Of a stretch of 64,000 nucleotides of DNA, positions 1 to 8,876 are shown piece by piece. A program made the position numbers and the translations under genes. The stretch covers positions 1 through 64,000 of the forward strand of contig CADADE010000015.1 in assembly GCA_902786615.1 (NCBI GenBank), read 5' to 3'. Numbering within the stretch: position 1 is the stretch's first letter; every line of letters starts with the position of its first letter. The notes under the pieces were generated by a model. The model was not told where the DNA came from. It did no database searches and worked only from the letters and a program-made list of their open reading frames with translations. This DNA comes from Oscillospiraceae bacterium. GTDB lineage: Bacteria > Bacillota_A > Clostridia > Oscillospirales > Oscillospiraceae.

Positions 1-1473
<1,473 letters not shown>

Positions 1474-1504
1474 TTAACGGCTTGCGCCGGAAAGTGCGGA
1501 TGTT

Positions 1505-2119
1505 TCAGTTTGCCACTTTGACCATAGCAAAGCGGATCACCTTTTCGCCCAGCATGAAGCCTTGCTGGAAGACCTCCACGATCTCGTTTTCGCCCTTCTC
1601 CTCGTCGTCCACATGCATCACGGCATTGTGGAAGGCGGGGTCGAACTTCTGGCCGAGGCAGTTCATCTCGGTCACGCCGAGCTTTTCCATCGTGGCCCGG
1701 AACTGGGCCATGATCATCTCGACGCCTTTCTTGTAGGCCTCATCCTCCGTGGACTGGTCGAGCGCTCTCACCAGGTTATCGTAGACCGGCAGGAAGCTCT
1801 TGAGCGTGTTGGCCTTGATATCGTCGTAAAGCGCGTCCTTTTCCTTCTGGCTGCGCTTGCGGAAGTTGTCGTACTCGGCGCACAGGCGCAGATACTTGTC
1901 GTTCATGGCGGCAAGGGCCGCGTCCTTCGGCTGTTCGGCGGGCGCTTCGGGCTTTTCCTCAGCCTTCGCCTCGGCGGGCTTTTCCTCAGCCTTCGCCTCG
2001 GCGGGCTTTTCCTCGGTCTCGGGGGCGGCTTCGGTTTTTTCCTCCGCTGTCTCTTCCGCTGCGGCCTCGGTCTTTTCCTGTTCGGCCTCTGCCGCTTCGG
2101 TCTGCTTCTTCTTACTCAT
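1505..2119 (-). CDS. grpE: GrpE nucleotide exchange factor for DnaK
   Basis: 204 residues, the normal size range for GrpE. The conserved core starts near residue 75 (YLRLCAEYDNFRKRSQKEK) and ends with the C-terminal beta domain (GFMLGEKVIRFAMVKVAN). The first 70 residues are acidic, Glu/Ala/Lys/Pro-rich and probably disordered, and contain a 9-residue repeat (EEKPAEAKA) encoded by a 27-bp tandem repeat. Its ATG at 2119 overlaps the hrcA stop by 8 bp, so the two are translationally coupled. GrpE releases ADP from DnaK and its long helices act as a thermosensor in studied species. Function is certain; the tail is species-specific. Confidence 0.96.
   Translation of the reverse strand: MSKKKQTEAAEAEQEKTEAAAEETAEEKTEAAPETEEKPAEAKAEEKPAEAKAEEKPEAPAEQPKDAALAAMNDKYLRLCAEYDNFRKRSQKEKDALYDDIKANTLKSFLPVYDNLVRALDQSTEDEAYKKGVEMIMAQFRATMEKLGVTEMNCLGQKFDPAFHNAVMHVDDEEKGENEIVEVFQQGFMLGEKVIRFAMVKVAN
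1951..2015. repeat. 27-bp tandem repeat inside grpE
   Basis: Two perfect copies (1951-1977 and 1978-2004) and an 11-base start of a third copy. Each copy encodes nine residues of the acidic GrpE N-terminal tail and keeps the frame, so copy number can change without breaking the gene. Confidence 0.9.
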
Positions 2120-3194
2120 TTCCTGTATCTCCCTTGATGATCAGTTTATTGTGCATGCCCTCCGGCGGAGCCTCTCCCCCGCCGAGCCTCTTGGACAAGC
2201 CCGCGGCCAGGATCGAGAGCTTTGCCGCCACGGCGGAATAGTCCATGCGCGTCGGCCCGACCACGCCGATCATGCCTCTGGTGTTGTCGCCCGCGTCATA
2301 GGTCGCAATGACGACGCTGGAATCCTTGAGCTCCTCGGCCACGTTCTCCGGGCCGATCAGCACCCGGATCTCCCCCGCCGTGTCCATGTTCTCGTTCGGC
2401 GGAAGGATGTATCCGCCTCCGGAGAGATAACCCATCAGGCGGTGGGCCTTGTCGGGGTCCCGGAACTCGGGCTGGCTGAGAAGCCGGTTCTCCCCGCTCA
2501 CATACGCGGAGGGAGCGGTCGCCTCGGTCAGTACCTCAATGGCAAAGGCCGCGATGACGGAGGTGACGCCCATGGTGTCGTCCGCCGCGCGCTCGGTCGA
2601 ATTGATGAGAAGCGGGGTCACGGCCTCCTCGGTAATGCCGGTGAAGCCGGAATTGAAGAGGGCGGACAGGCGCTGCACCAGCTTCTGGTCCACCGACACC
2701 GGGAGCTTCACGAGCTTGTTTTTCACCGTGTTGTCGCTGAGCATGACCACGATGATGAAGGTGTTGGCGTCCACATAGATGATATCGAAGCGCTTGATCG
2801 TCACCGCCGTGCGGGTGGTGAGGGCGAGCGCCGGATAATCCGTGAGCTGGGAGGCCAGTCGGCTGACCTCGCTGATCGTGTCGTCCAGCTCCCGCAGCTT
2901 CTGGTTCATGCGGCGGTTGATGTCCTCCGTCTCCTCCAGACTCAGGCGCTGCTTTTCCATGAGCTCGTTGACATACATGCGGTAGCCCATCGGCGTCGGG
3001 ACGCGCCCGGCGGAGGTGTGGGGCTGCTCGAGATAGCCGAGACTCACAAGCTCCGCAAGCTCGTTGCGGATGGTGGCGGAGGAACAGCCGAGGCCGGCTT
3101 TCGCGGCAATAACCTTGCTGCCGACAGGCTCCGCCGTCCGAACGTATTCGTCCACCACGGCGGCGAGTATTTTCTTTTTCCGTTCACTAATCAT
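2112..3194 (-). CDS. hrcA: Heat-inducible transcription repressor HrcA
   Basis: 360 residues from the ATG at 3194 (MISERKKKILAAVVDEYVRTAEPVGS), the canonical HrcA N-terminus. The open frame extends 39 codons further upstream, but that extension runs through the CIRCE operator and the promoter and is rejected. An N-terminal winged helix (about residues 1-90, with SSATIRNELAELVSLGYLEQPHTSAGRVPT) is followed by the GAF-like and dimerisation region; ARG-I motifs typical of the family (RMDYSAVAAKLSILAAGLS) lie near the C-terminus. HrcA binds CIRCE and represses its own operon; GroEL modulates its activity in model species. First gene of the operon with grpE and dnaK. Confidence 0.97.
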   Translation of the reverse strand: MISERKKKILAAVVDEYVRTAEPVGSKVIAAKAGLGCSSATIRNELAELVSLGYLEQPHTSAGRVPTPMGYRMYVNELMEKQRLSLEETEDINRRMNQKLRELDDTISEVSRLASQLTDYPALALTTRTAVTIKRFDIIYVDANTFIIVVMLSDNTVKNKLVKLPVSVDQKLVQRLSALFNSGFTGITEEAVTPLLINSTERAADDTMGVTSVIAAFAIEVLTEATAPSAYVSGENRLLSQPEFRDPDKAHRLMGYLSGGGYILPPNENMDTAGEIRVLIGPENVAEELKDSSVVIATYDAGDNTRGMIGVVGPTRMDYSAVAAKLSILAAGLSKRLGGGEAPPEGMHNKLIIKGDTGNE

Positions 3195-3234
3195 CGTCCT
3201 CGCAAGCTCCGTTCGCCTCGCCCGAGGGAAGTTT

Positions 3235-3284
3235 TTAGCACTCTCCGTGCCCGACTGTTGGCACTCTTTCCTTTCGAGTGCTAA
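3235..3284 (-). promoter_or_regulatory. CIRCE operator plus an extra half-site
   Basis: TTGGCACTC (3258-3266), a 9-base spacer, and GAGTGCTAA (3276-3284) form a near-perfect CIRCE inverted repeat; one position differs from the consensus left arm. A further perfect arm TTAGCACTC sits at 3235-3243. Read on the minus strand, CIRCE overlaps the -10 box of the hrcA promoter and the extra arm lies between the operator and the hrcA start codon. This is the HrcA binding site. Confidence 0.95.
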
Positions 3285-3311
3285 TATAGCATCTCTCTCC
3301 CCCATTGTCAA
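3283..3311 (-). promoter_or_regulatory. Sigma-A promoter of the hrcA-grpE-dnaK operon
   Basis: Minus-strand -35 TTGACA (3306-3311), 17-base spacer, -10 TATATT (3283-3288). The -10 box is partly covered by the CIRCE arm at 3276-3284, which explains repression by occlusion. Confidence 0.9.
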
Positions 3312-3375
3312 GTGTTCCCCGGAGCCATTCCAGAAAATTCACACTTTGTACAAATGAATTTTTCCTTTTTTTGTA

Positions 3376-3404
3376 TTTACATTTGTTTGAATTTTTAGTA
3401 CAAT
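3376..3404 (+). promoter_or_regulatory. Sigma-A promoter for the MarR regulator and transporter
   Basis: -35 TTTACA (3376-3381), 17-base spacer, -10 TACAAT (3399-3404), about 50 bases before the marR-type gene, in an AT-rich stretch that contrasts with the GC-rich genes. TTGTATTT (3371-3378) and AAATACAA (3428-3435) flank it as a distant inverted pair and could be operator halves; this last point is only a guess. Confidence 0.75.
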
Positions 3405-3454
3405 ATACATTAGATTAGAATTGTTTAAAATACAATAAAAAGGAGGAAATGTCA

Positions 3455-3895
3455 ATGCTGGAAAAACACTTTTCGGATGTCTATAATAAATTCAAGCTGC
3501 AATTCTATCGGCGTGTTTTCGAGCTGGTACGGGAACGGGACGGTTCCCTCTCCGCGATGGAGGCTTTTTCCCTTGAGGTCATCTACATGCTGGGCGAACC
3601 GACAGTCAGCCAGTTTGCCGATTTTCTGAACATTTCCCAGTCCAACGCCACCTACAAGGTGAATAACCTAATCAAAAAGGGTTATCTTGAGCGCCCGAAT
3701 TCTACGGTTGACCGCCGCGAATATCACCTGATCCTGTCCAATAAATACTATACCTATATGAATCTCTACGCAAATTACGAGCTGACCGTCATGCGCCGCG
3801 TGGAGGCGCGCTTCCCGCCTGAGGACGTCGCCGTCTTTGACCGCATCCTCCAAGTCATGTCGGACGAGCTCATGCCCGAGTGCAAGAAGCCGTAA
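3455..3895 (+). CDS. MarR-family transcriptional regulator
   Basis: 146 residues from the ATG at 3455, chosen because AGGAGG at 3441-3446 lies 8 bases from it but only 2 bases from the in-frame ATG at 3449. The winged-helix core (about residues 30-100: TVSQFADFLNISQSNATYKVNNLIKKGYLERPNS then DRREYHLILSN) matches MarR proteins: recognition helix followed by the basic wing. No ligand can be read from the sequence. It is followed 32 bp later by a GPH/SLC45-type transporter on the same strand, so control of that transporter and of its own expression is the natural inference. Confidence 0.85.
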   Translation: MLEKHFSDVYNKFKLQFYRRVFELVRERDGSLSAMEAFSLEVIYMLGEPTVSQFADFLNISQSNATYKVNNLIKKGYLERPNSTVDRREYHLILSNKYYTYMNLYANYELTVMRRVEARFPPEDVAVFDRILQVMSDELMPECKKP

Positions 3896-3927
3896 GCTCA
3901 ACCAAATTCGTTACGGAGGAGCGTGTC

Positions 3928-5370
3928 ATGAACGACAAGCCCACAGTTCCGCTCAAGCTCAATTACAAGCGCACCTTTCTCATCGGCTTTGCCTTCTTCG
4001 GCATTCTGCTTCTCTGGCAGGTGTACGACTCCTGGTGCCCCACGTTTCTGACGGATATCTTTGCCCGGCGCATGTACGGGATCTCCTCGGCCCAGCTCAA
4101 GGCGGGCGATCCGGCGAAGATCCTGAACGTACAGTGGCTGGTCGGCATCATCATGGCCTGCGACAACCTGGCCGCCCTGATCCTGCTGCCGATCTTCGGC
4201 AATCTCTCCGACAGGACGTGCACGCCCATCGGCAAACGCATGCCCTATATCCTGACAGGCACCTTCGTCTCCGCCGTGGCCTTCCCCTTTATCCCCTTCT
4301 TCTTCCACCACAACAACATTCTCGGCATGGTGCTGCTGATGGGCGTCGTGCTGATCTTCATGATGATGTACCGCAACCCCGCCGTCGCCCTCATGCCGGA
4401 CATCACGCCCAAGCCCCTGCGGGCGAGGGCCAACGGCATCATCAACATCATGGGCTATCTCGGCGGCGCGTTTGCCACGGTGCTCGGCATCTTCCTCAAG
4501 CTCTCCGACTACATCAACGCCGCTGACGAGGCGCGCAAGATCTGGACCATTGAGATCCCCTTCCTCATCGCCTCGGTGCTCATGGTGATCTCCGCGCTGG
4601 TGCTCTTCTTCACCGTGCGGGAAAACGAGATTCACGAGCAGATGAAGGAGCAGATGGCCGAGGGTGAGCGCCTCGCCGCCATCGAAACCCCGGTGGACGA
4701 CTTGAAGCCCATGTCGAAGGCGAACAGGACCATGCTGCTTGCCATCCTCGGCGCGGAATTTCTGTGGTTCATGTCCGACAACGCCATCGGCACCTATATT
4801 GGAAACTACGTCATCTATTATCTCAACTCCGTCTCGAGCGCCACGATGGTGCTGACCATTGCGGGCGGGCTTGCCTCAGTGCTGGGCTTTGCCATCGCGG
4901 GTGCGATCGCGGATAAGATCGGGCGCAAGTGGACCATCTCCTGCGGCCTCGGCGTCACGTTCGCCGCGCTTATCATCATGTGCTCCGTCGCTCCCACGGG
5001 CGTCACCGCGCCGAACGCGGCGCACGGGGAATTCACCTTCCCGGCGATCCTCTATGTCGTCTGGGCCATCAAGGGCTTCGGCATGGCCCTGGTGCATAAC
5101 TGCTCCTTCCCCATGGTGGTAGAGCTCTGCTCGTCGAAGAAGATCGGCCGATTCACCGGCTACTACTATGCCTCCTCCATGTCCGCGCAGACGGTCACGC
5201 CCATTCTGCTGGGCCTGATGTTCAACCGCACGGGCGCATGGCGCACCCTGCCGGTCTACTCCTGCGTGCTGACGGTGCTGTCCTTCATCGTGTTCACCGC
5301 GCTGGTAAAGAACATCAAGGCGCGCAAGGTGGAGAACGTGGTCGGACTCGAGGCGCTGGACGGCGACTGA
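3928..5370 (+). CDS. MFS transporter, GPH/SLC45-like sugar-cation symporter family
   Basis: 480 residues from the ATG at 3928, set by GGAGGA at 3915-3920; the frame is open further upstream but overlaps the regulator. About 12 hydrophobic segments. The loop between helices 2 and 3 carries NLSDRTCTPIGKRMPY, the D-R-T-x-x-x-G-K-R signature of GPH/SLC45 carriers, and a related GAIADKIGRKW motif occurs in the second half. Members move glycosides or sugars with a cation at the cytoplasmic membrane; the substrate here is unknown. The MarR-type gene upstream likely controls it. Not obviously a drug pump, despite the regulator family. Confidence 0.8.
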   Translation: MNDKPTVPLKLNYKRTFLIGFAFFGILLLWQVYDSWCPTFLTDIFARRMYGISSAQLKAGDPAKILNVQWLVGIIMACDNLAALILLPIFGNLSDRTCTPIGKRMPYILTGTFVSAVAFPFIPFFFHHNNILGMVLLMGVVLIFMMMYRNPAVALMPDITPKPLRARANGIINIMGYLGGAFATVLGIFLKLSDYINAADEARKIWTIEIPFLIASVLMVISALVLFFTVRENEIHEQMKEQMAEGERLAAIETPVDDLKPMSKANRTMLLAILGAEFLWFMSDNAIGTYIGNYVIYYLNSVSSATMVLTIAGGLASVLGFAIAGAIADKIGRKWTISCGLGVTFAALIIMCSVAPTGVTAPNAAHGEFTFPAILYVVWAIKGFGMALVHNCSFPMVVELCSSKKIGRFTGYYYASSMSAQTVTPILLGLMFNRTGAWRTLPVYSCVLTVLSFIVFTALVKNIKARKVENVVGLEALDGD

Positions 5371-5406
5371 GGTTTTGGGATGGTTTTGCTTCGCAATACT
5401 TATTTT

Positions 5407-5672
5407 TATGGGTATCGGCTTAACTCAGCAAATGTGCAAACAAGGGGTGCCTTGGCTCCCCCCGCCGGAGGGGAGCTGTCACCAGTGCGCACACTGGTGA
5501 CTGAGAGGGGCCACGATTGCACCCAAGCTGGTTGCAAGACATCCCCCTCTCCGCCCCTTCGGGGCACCTCCCCCTCTCCGCCCCTTCGGGGCACCTCCCC
5601 CCGAGACGCCGCTTCGCGGCTGGGGGAGGCAAGTGCTTATGTCGGGTTAGCTGATTAAAGCCGATACCCATA
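5407..5672 (+). repeat. Interspersed repeat, family A copy 1
   Basis: Fills nearly all of the gap between the MFS gene and the glycerophosphodiesterase gene. The ends are imperfect inverted repeats starting TATGGGTATCGGCTT (5407-5421 and, reversed, 5658-5672). The interior has several GC-rich hairpins (CACCAGTGCGCACACTGGTG near 5479; CCGCCCCTTCGGGGC) and a 27-bp unit near 5544-5597 duplicated in tandem. Related copies lie at 45979-46200 and, reversed, about 60895-61129. No transposase is present, so it resembles a MITE-like or REP-like element. Confidence 0.85.
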
Positions 5673-5696
5673 TTTATCTTTGCAGAGGTGTCCGCT

Positions 5697-6539
5697 ATGA
5701 ACAGAAGTTTTTCCCAAAAGCTCAGAAAGGCCGCGCTGATCGGCTCCGGCGCTGCGATCGCCGCGGGGCTGCCGCTTTTCCTGCTGGCCCCCGGGGCTGT
5801 CACCAAGCGGCAGAAGGCCCCCTTTTTCGGGCGCAATTTTGCCCACCGCGGCCTCCACTGTGAGGACAGAAGCGTCCCCGAAAACTCGCTGGAGGCCTTC
5901 CGGCTGGCAAGCCGCGCGGGCTACGGCGCGGAGATGGACGTGCGCCTCACGAAGGACGGGCAGGTCGTGGTCTTCCATGACGACACGCTCGAGCGCATGT
6001 GCGGCGTACGCGGGCGCGTGGACGAGAAGAGCTATGACGAGCTGAAGCTTCTGACGCTTGCCGGCACCAACCAGCGCATCCCGCTGCTGACCGAGGTACT
6101 GGAGACCTACGGCGGGCGCGGGCCGCTGATCGTGGAGATCAAGACAGGGCCGCGCAACAGGGAGCTGTGCGAAAAGACCTATGCCATTCTCTCCGACTAC
6201 CCCGGCGAGGTCTGCATTGAGAGCTTCAACCCCATGATCGTGCGCTGGTTCCGCCTGCACGGGAAGGATCTGGTGCGCGGGCAGCTCGCCACGCAGACCT
6301 GGGAATACGACGACAGCGTTTCCAGGCCCACCGCGTTCCTGCTCAGCCACTGCCTGCTGAACTTCCTCTCCCGGCCGCAGTTCATCGCCTACCACACGGG
6401 CTATCGCCCGCTGAGTACGCGCCTGTCCGAGGCCATGGGCGCCATGCGCTTTGCCTGGACCTCCCACAACGAACGCGCCGAGCGCCGCCGCGACGGCGTG
6501 ATCTTTGAGTTCTACCGCCCCCAGCTGCGATTTAAATAA
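5697..6539 (+). CDS. Membrane-anchored glycerophosphodiester phosphodiesterase
   Basis: 280 residues from the ATG at 5697, served by AGAGGTG at 5684-5690; a GTG three codons upstream lies within that site. A single hydrophobic segment (residues 13-33) anchors the enzyme. The GDPD domain starts at FAHRGLH (catalytic His50), followed by ENSLEAF, EMDVRLTKDGQVVVFHDD (metal ligands Glu79 and Asp81, second catalytic His94), VEIKTG and IESFNP. Such enzymes release glycerol-3-phosphate from glycerophosphodiesters during phospholipid or teichoic-acid turnover. It has no operon partner: a repeat precedes it and a terminator follows it. Confidence 0.88.
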   Translation: MNRSFSQKLRKAALIGSGAAIAAGLPLFLLAPGAVTKRQKAPFFGRNFAHRGLHCEDRSVPENSLEAFRLASRAGYGAEMDVRLTKDGQVVVFHDDTLERMCGVRGRVDEKSYDELKLLTLAGTNQRIPLLTEVLETYGGRGPLIVEIKTGPRNRELCEKTYAILSDYPGEVCIESFNPMIVRWFRLHGKDLVRGQLATQTWEYDDSVSRPTAFLLSHCLLNFLSRPQFIAYHTGYRPLSTRLSEAMGAMRFAWTSHNERAERRRDGVIFEFYRPQLRFK

Positions 6540-6548
6540 AGAAGCTGT

Positions 6549-6588
6549 AAAAAACACGACGGATTCGCACGAATCCGCCGTGTTTTCT
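6549..6588. terminator. Bidirectional Rho-independent terminator
   Basis: A long stem (AAAACACG-CGGATTCG paired with CGAATCCG-CGTGTTTT) with A-tract on one side and T-tract on the other, between the convergent glycerophosphodiesterase and 5-formyl-THF cyclo-ligase genes. It fits both strands. Confidence 0.85.
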
Positions 6589-7145
6589 TATCGTATGCCG
6601 TCCTCCGTGACCACATGGTCCATCGGAGCGTCGTATTCATCCGTGGGGAGGGCGTCCGCCAGCATCGCCGCGTAGCACAGGCACAGCGTCGCGCAGCGGT
6701 GCCGGGGCAGGAAGCGGTCGTAATACCCCGCGCCGTGACCGAGGCGCGCCCCGTCCCTGGTCGCCGTGACGCAGGGGACGAGGGCGAGGTCAAGCTCCCC
6801 CGCCGTCTCCGCATCGGCGGGCGGCTCCGGGATACCGTAAGCGCCGGGGCGCAGCGCGGCAAGACTATAGACGCGCACGGCCTGCATCTCCCCATCCGGG
6901 GCGCAGCGCGGCAGAAAGAGGCGCTTTCCCTCCCGCAGGGCCGCTTCGAGCAGGGGCCGGGTATCGGGCTCGGCCCACATGGAGACGAAGGCGAAGACGC
7001 TCTCCGCCCGCTTCCATTGCGCGCTGCCCAGCACAGCCGCGCAGATCGCCCGGTCGGCCGCCTCGCGGTAGGCCTGTGTGAGCGCTCTCCCGCGCTCCCG
7101 ATATGCCCGGCGAAGCTCCTTTTTCTCTTCTGCCGTATTGTCCAT
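6588..7145 (-). CDS. 5-formyltetrahydrofolate cyclo-ligase
   Basis: 185 residues, typical length. ATP-dependent conversion of 5-formyl-THF to 5,10-methenyl-THF in the cytosol, removing an inhibitory folate. The start has the basic K-x-x-L-R-R helix of the family (KKELRRAYRERGRAL) and the C-terminal half has the glycine-rich substrate loop ARLGHGAGYYDRFL. Monocistronic by position: a hairpin repeat lies upstream and a terminator downstream. Confident family assignment. Confidence 0.93.
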   Translation of the reverse strand: MDNTAEEKKELRRAYRERGRALTQAYREAADRAICAAVLGSAQWKRAESVFAFVSMWAEPDTRPLLEAALREGKRLFLPRCAPDGEMQAVRVYSLAALRPGAYGIPEPPADAETAGELDLALVPCVTATRDGARLGHGAGYYDRFLPRHRCATLCLCYAAMLADALPTDEYDAPMDHVVTEDGIR

Positions 7146-7170
7146 TCTTATTTCACTTTCTTACCAAGAA

Positions 7171-7214
7171 GTTACGGATTGCCGCGCCAGTGTGCGCACT
7201 GACTCGCAATGACA
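7171..7214. repeat. Short palindromic repeat between folate ligase gene and lysA
   Basis: An imperfect palindrome from ATTGC (7178-7182) to GCAAT (7206-7210), with CAGTG/CACTG inner arms around TGCG. Its style (inverted GCAATGAC ends around a CAGTGTGCGCACTG core) resembles other GC-rich hairpins in this window, but no second full copy was found here. It may act as the lysA terminator. Confidence 0.5.
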
Positions 7215-7236
7215 AAACGAACGTTGTCGCCGTGAT

Positions 7237-8532
7237 TCACAGGTCCAGGGCGCAGAGATCGTCCAGACTCTCGCGCTTCACGGCGAGACAGCTCTCCCCG
7301 TCGCGCAGCATGACCACGGGCGGGCGGCCCAGGCGGTTATAGTTGGAGGCCATGGAGTAGTTATACGCCCCCGTGGTGCACACGGCGACCAGCTCCCCGC
7401 GCCGGATGTCGGCGGGCAGCGTGACCGCGGGCTGGAGGATATCGCCGCTCTCGCAGCAATGCCCCGCGAGGTCGAAGACCGCCGTCTCCCCTGCCTCGCG
7501 CCCGGCGGGCAGGACGGTGTAGCGCGCCCTGTAGAGGCAGTAGCGGGGATTGTCGGTCATGCCGCCGTCCACGATCACATGGTTCTTGAAGCCGGGGATG
7601 CGCTTCACCGCGCTCACGCTGTAGACCGTCATCCCGGCGTCGGCCACGATGCTGCGCCCCGGCTCCATCAGGATATAGGGCACGGGCAGGCCAAGCTCCG
7701 CGCAGCGGGCCTTGATATGCTCCGCGAGGGCCGCGATGCGGTCCGGGATGTCCACATGCTTGTCCGCGTCCACGTAGCGCACGCCGTAGCCGCCGCCGAG
7801 ATCGAGCATGCCGACCGTATAGCCGAGCTGCTCCCGCAGCGTCCGGACAAAGGCGAGCATGAGGTCGGAGGTATCCTCATACACCGACTCGTCAAACACC
7901 ATGGAGCCCACATGACAGTGCAGGCCCTCCACCGCGATATGGGGGGCGTTCAGAGCGGCGCGGACGAATTCCAGCGCCTGGCCGGTGCCGATGGGAACGC
8001 CGAACTTCACGTCCACGCGCCCGGTGTTCACCGCCTCGTAGGTGTGCGGGTCGATGCCGGGGGTGACGCGCAGCAGCGCCTTCTGCCGGACGCCGCGCTC
8101 CCCTGCCAGGCGGTTCAGCGCCTCCAGTTCCTCCGGGCCGTCCACCACGAAGTAGCCCACGCCGTGATCGAGGGCGAAGCGGATATCCGCGTCCGTCTTG
8201 CCGTCGCCGTGGAACCAGATACGCTCAGCCGGGAAGCCCGCCGCAAGGGCGGTGTGGATCTCCCCGCAGGAGACGGCGTCCACGCCCATCCCCTCCTCGT
8301 TCATGATGCGGTAGATCTGCTTGAAGGCGCAGGCCTTCCCCGCGTAGAGGGGCAGGGCCGCGGCCCCGAAGGCGGAGCGAAAGGCGCTTTTGTACATGCG
8401 GCAGTTTGCGCGGATGCGCGCCTCGTCCATGAGATAGAGGGGCGTGCCGTATTGCCGGGCCAGCGCCGGAACGCTCTGTCCGGCGAAGAAAAGCGCGCCG
8501 TTTTCGCCGCGTGTGATGTTTGTACTGAGCAT
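7237..8532 (-). CDS. lysA: Diaminopimelate decarboxylase
   Basis: 431 residues from the ATG at 8532; an in-frame GTG at 8541 is an alternative and the ribosome binding site does not settle it. PLP fold-III enzyme converting meso-diaminopimelate to lysine. Visible motifs: PLYAGKA with the PLP lysine (Lys66), HCHVGS, MLDLGGGYGVRY, EPGRSIVADAG and CCESGD with the catalytic cysteine near the C-terminus. Length and motif order fit LysA rather than ornithine decarboxylase. It stands alone between non-coding stretches of 91 and 344 bp. Confidence 0.95.
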   Translation of the reverse strand: MLSTNITRGENGALFFAGQSVPALARQYGTPLYLMDEARIRANCRMYKSAFRSAFGAAALPLYAGKACAFKQIYRIMNEEGMGVDAVSCGEIHTALAAGFPAERIWFHGDGKTDADIRFALDHGVGYFVVDGPEELEALNRLAGERGVRQKALLRVTPGIDPHTYEAVNTGRVDVKFGVPIGTGQALEFVRAALNAPHIAVEGLHCHVGSMVFDESVYEDTSDLMLAFVRTLREQLGYTVGMLDLGGGYGVRYVDADKHVDIPDRIAALAEHIKARCAELGLPVPYILMEPGRSIVADAGMTVYSVSAVKRIPGFKNHVIVDGGMTDNPRYCLYRARYTVLPAGREAGETAVFDLAGHCCESGDILQPAVTLPADIRRGELVAVCTTGAYNYSMASNYNRLGRPPVVMLRDGESCLAVKRESLDDLCALDL

Positions 8533-8541
8533 GAGCCTCAC

Positions 8542-8876
8542 CCGTTTCTGTAGGATGGGCGAATTTTAGCACATTACCGAGCTAAAGTCAATTGTGTTTC
8601 GCTTCGTTTTTTCCATCTTCGGCACTGATGTACAAGTATTCCGTCTCCGTCAGGGCGCTTTGCAGCAAATTCACCGCCCGCGCCCCGCCGACACAGAAAA
8701 GCTTTAGACGCTATGTACAGCATGCTCACAACGCTCACGATGAGGCACAGCACAAAGCGAAGTTTTCTCTGCAAAGAAACGGAAAATGTGATCCCCGGCG
8801 AATTCGTGATGATAATTTCACGTTTTCGCCGGGGGATTTTTATACCATGGTTCATTGTACCGCGCGGATTTCCGTA
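8542..8876. other. 335-bp gap between lysA and pepT with a long hairpin
   Basis: No convincing gene; the open frames here are short and have no recognisable content. The one structure is an inverted repeat: ATCCCCGGCGAA (8791-8802) pairs with TTCGCCGGGGGAT (8825-8837) apart from one bulged G, and inside it CGTGA/TCACG can extend the stem. It lies just after the pepT stop on the minus strand and could be the pepT terminator, though the following T-tract is weak. Confidence 0.5.

Noticed and set aside
5544..5597. CRISPR-like direct repeats
   Set aside because: The two 27-bp units are directly adjacent without spacers and are part of an interspersed element; no cas genes are in the window.
5420..5836. 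Small open frames within the family A and B repeats
   Set aside because: They recur only because the repeats recur, have no ribosome binding sites, and change frame between copies.
8574..8855. 93-codon frame in the lysA-pepT gap
   Set aside because: No homology, no good ribosome binding site, and it is interrupted by a long hairpin that is better explained as a terminator.
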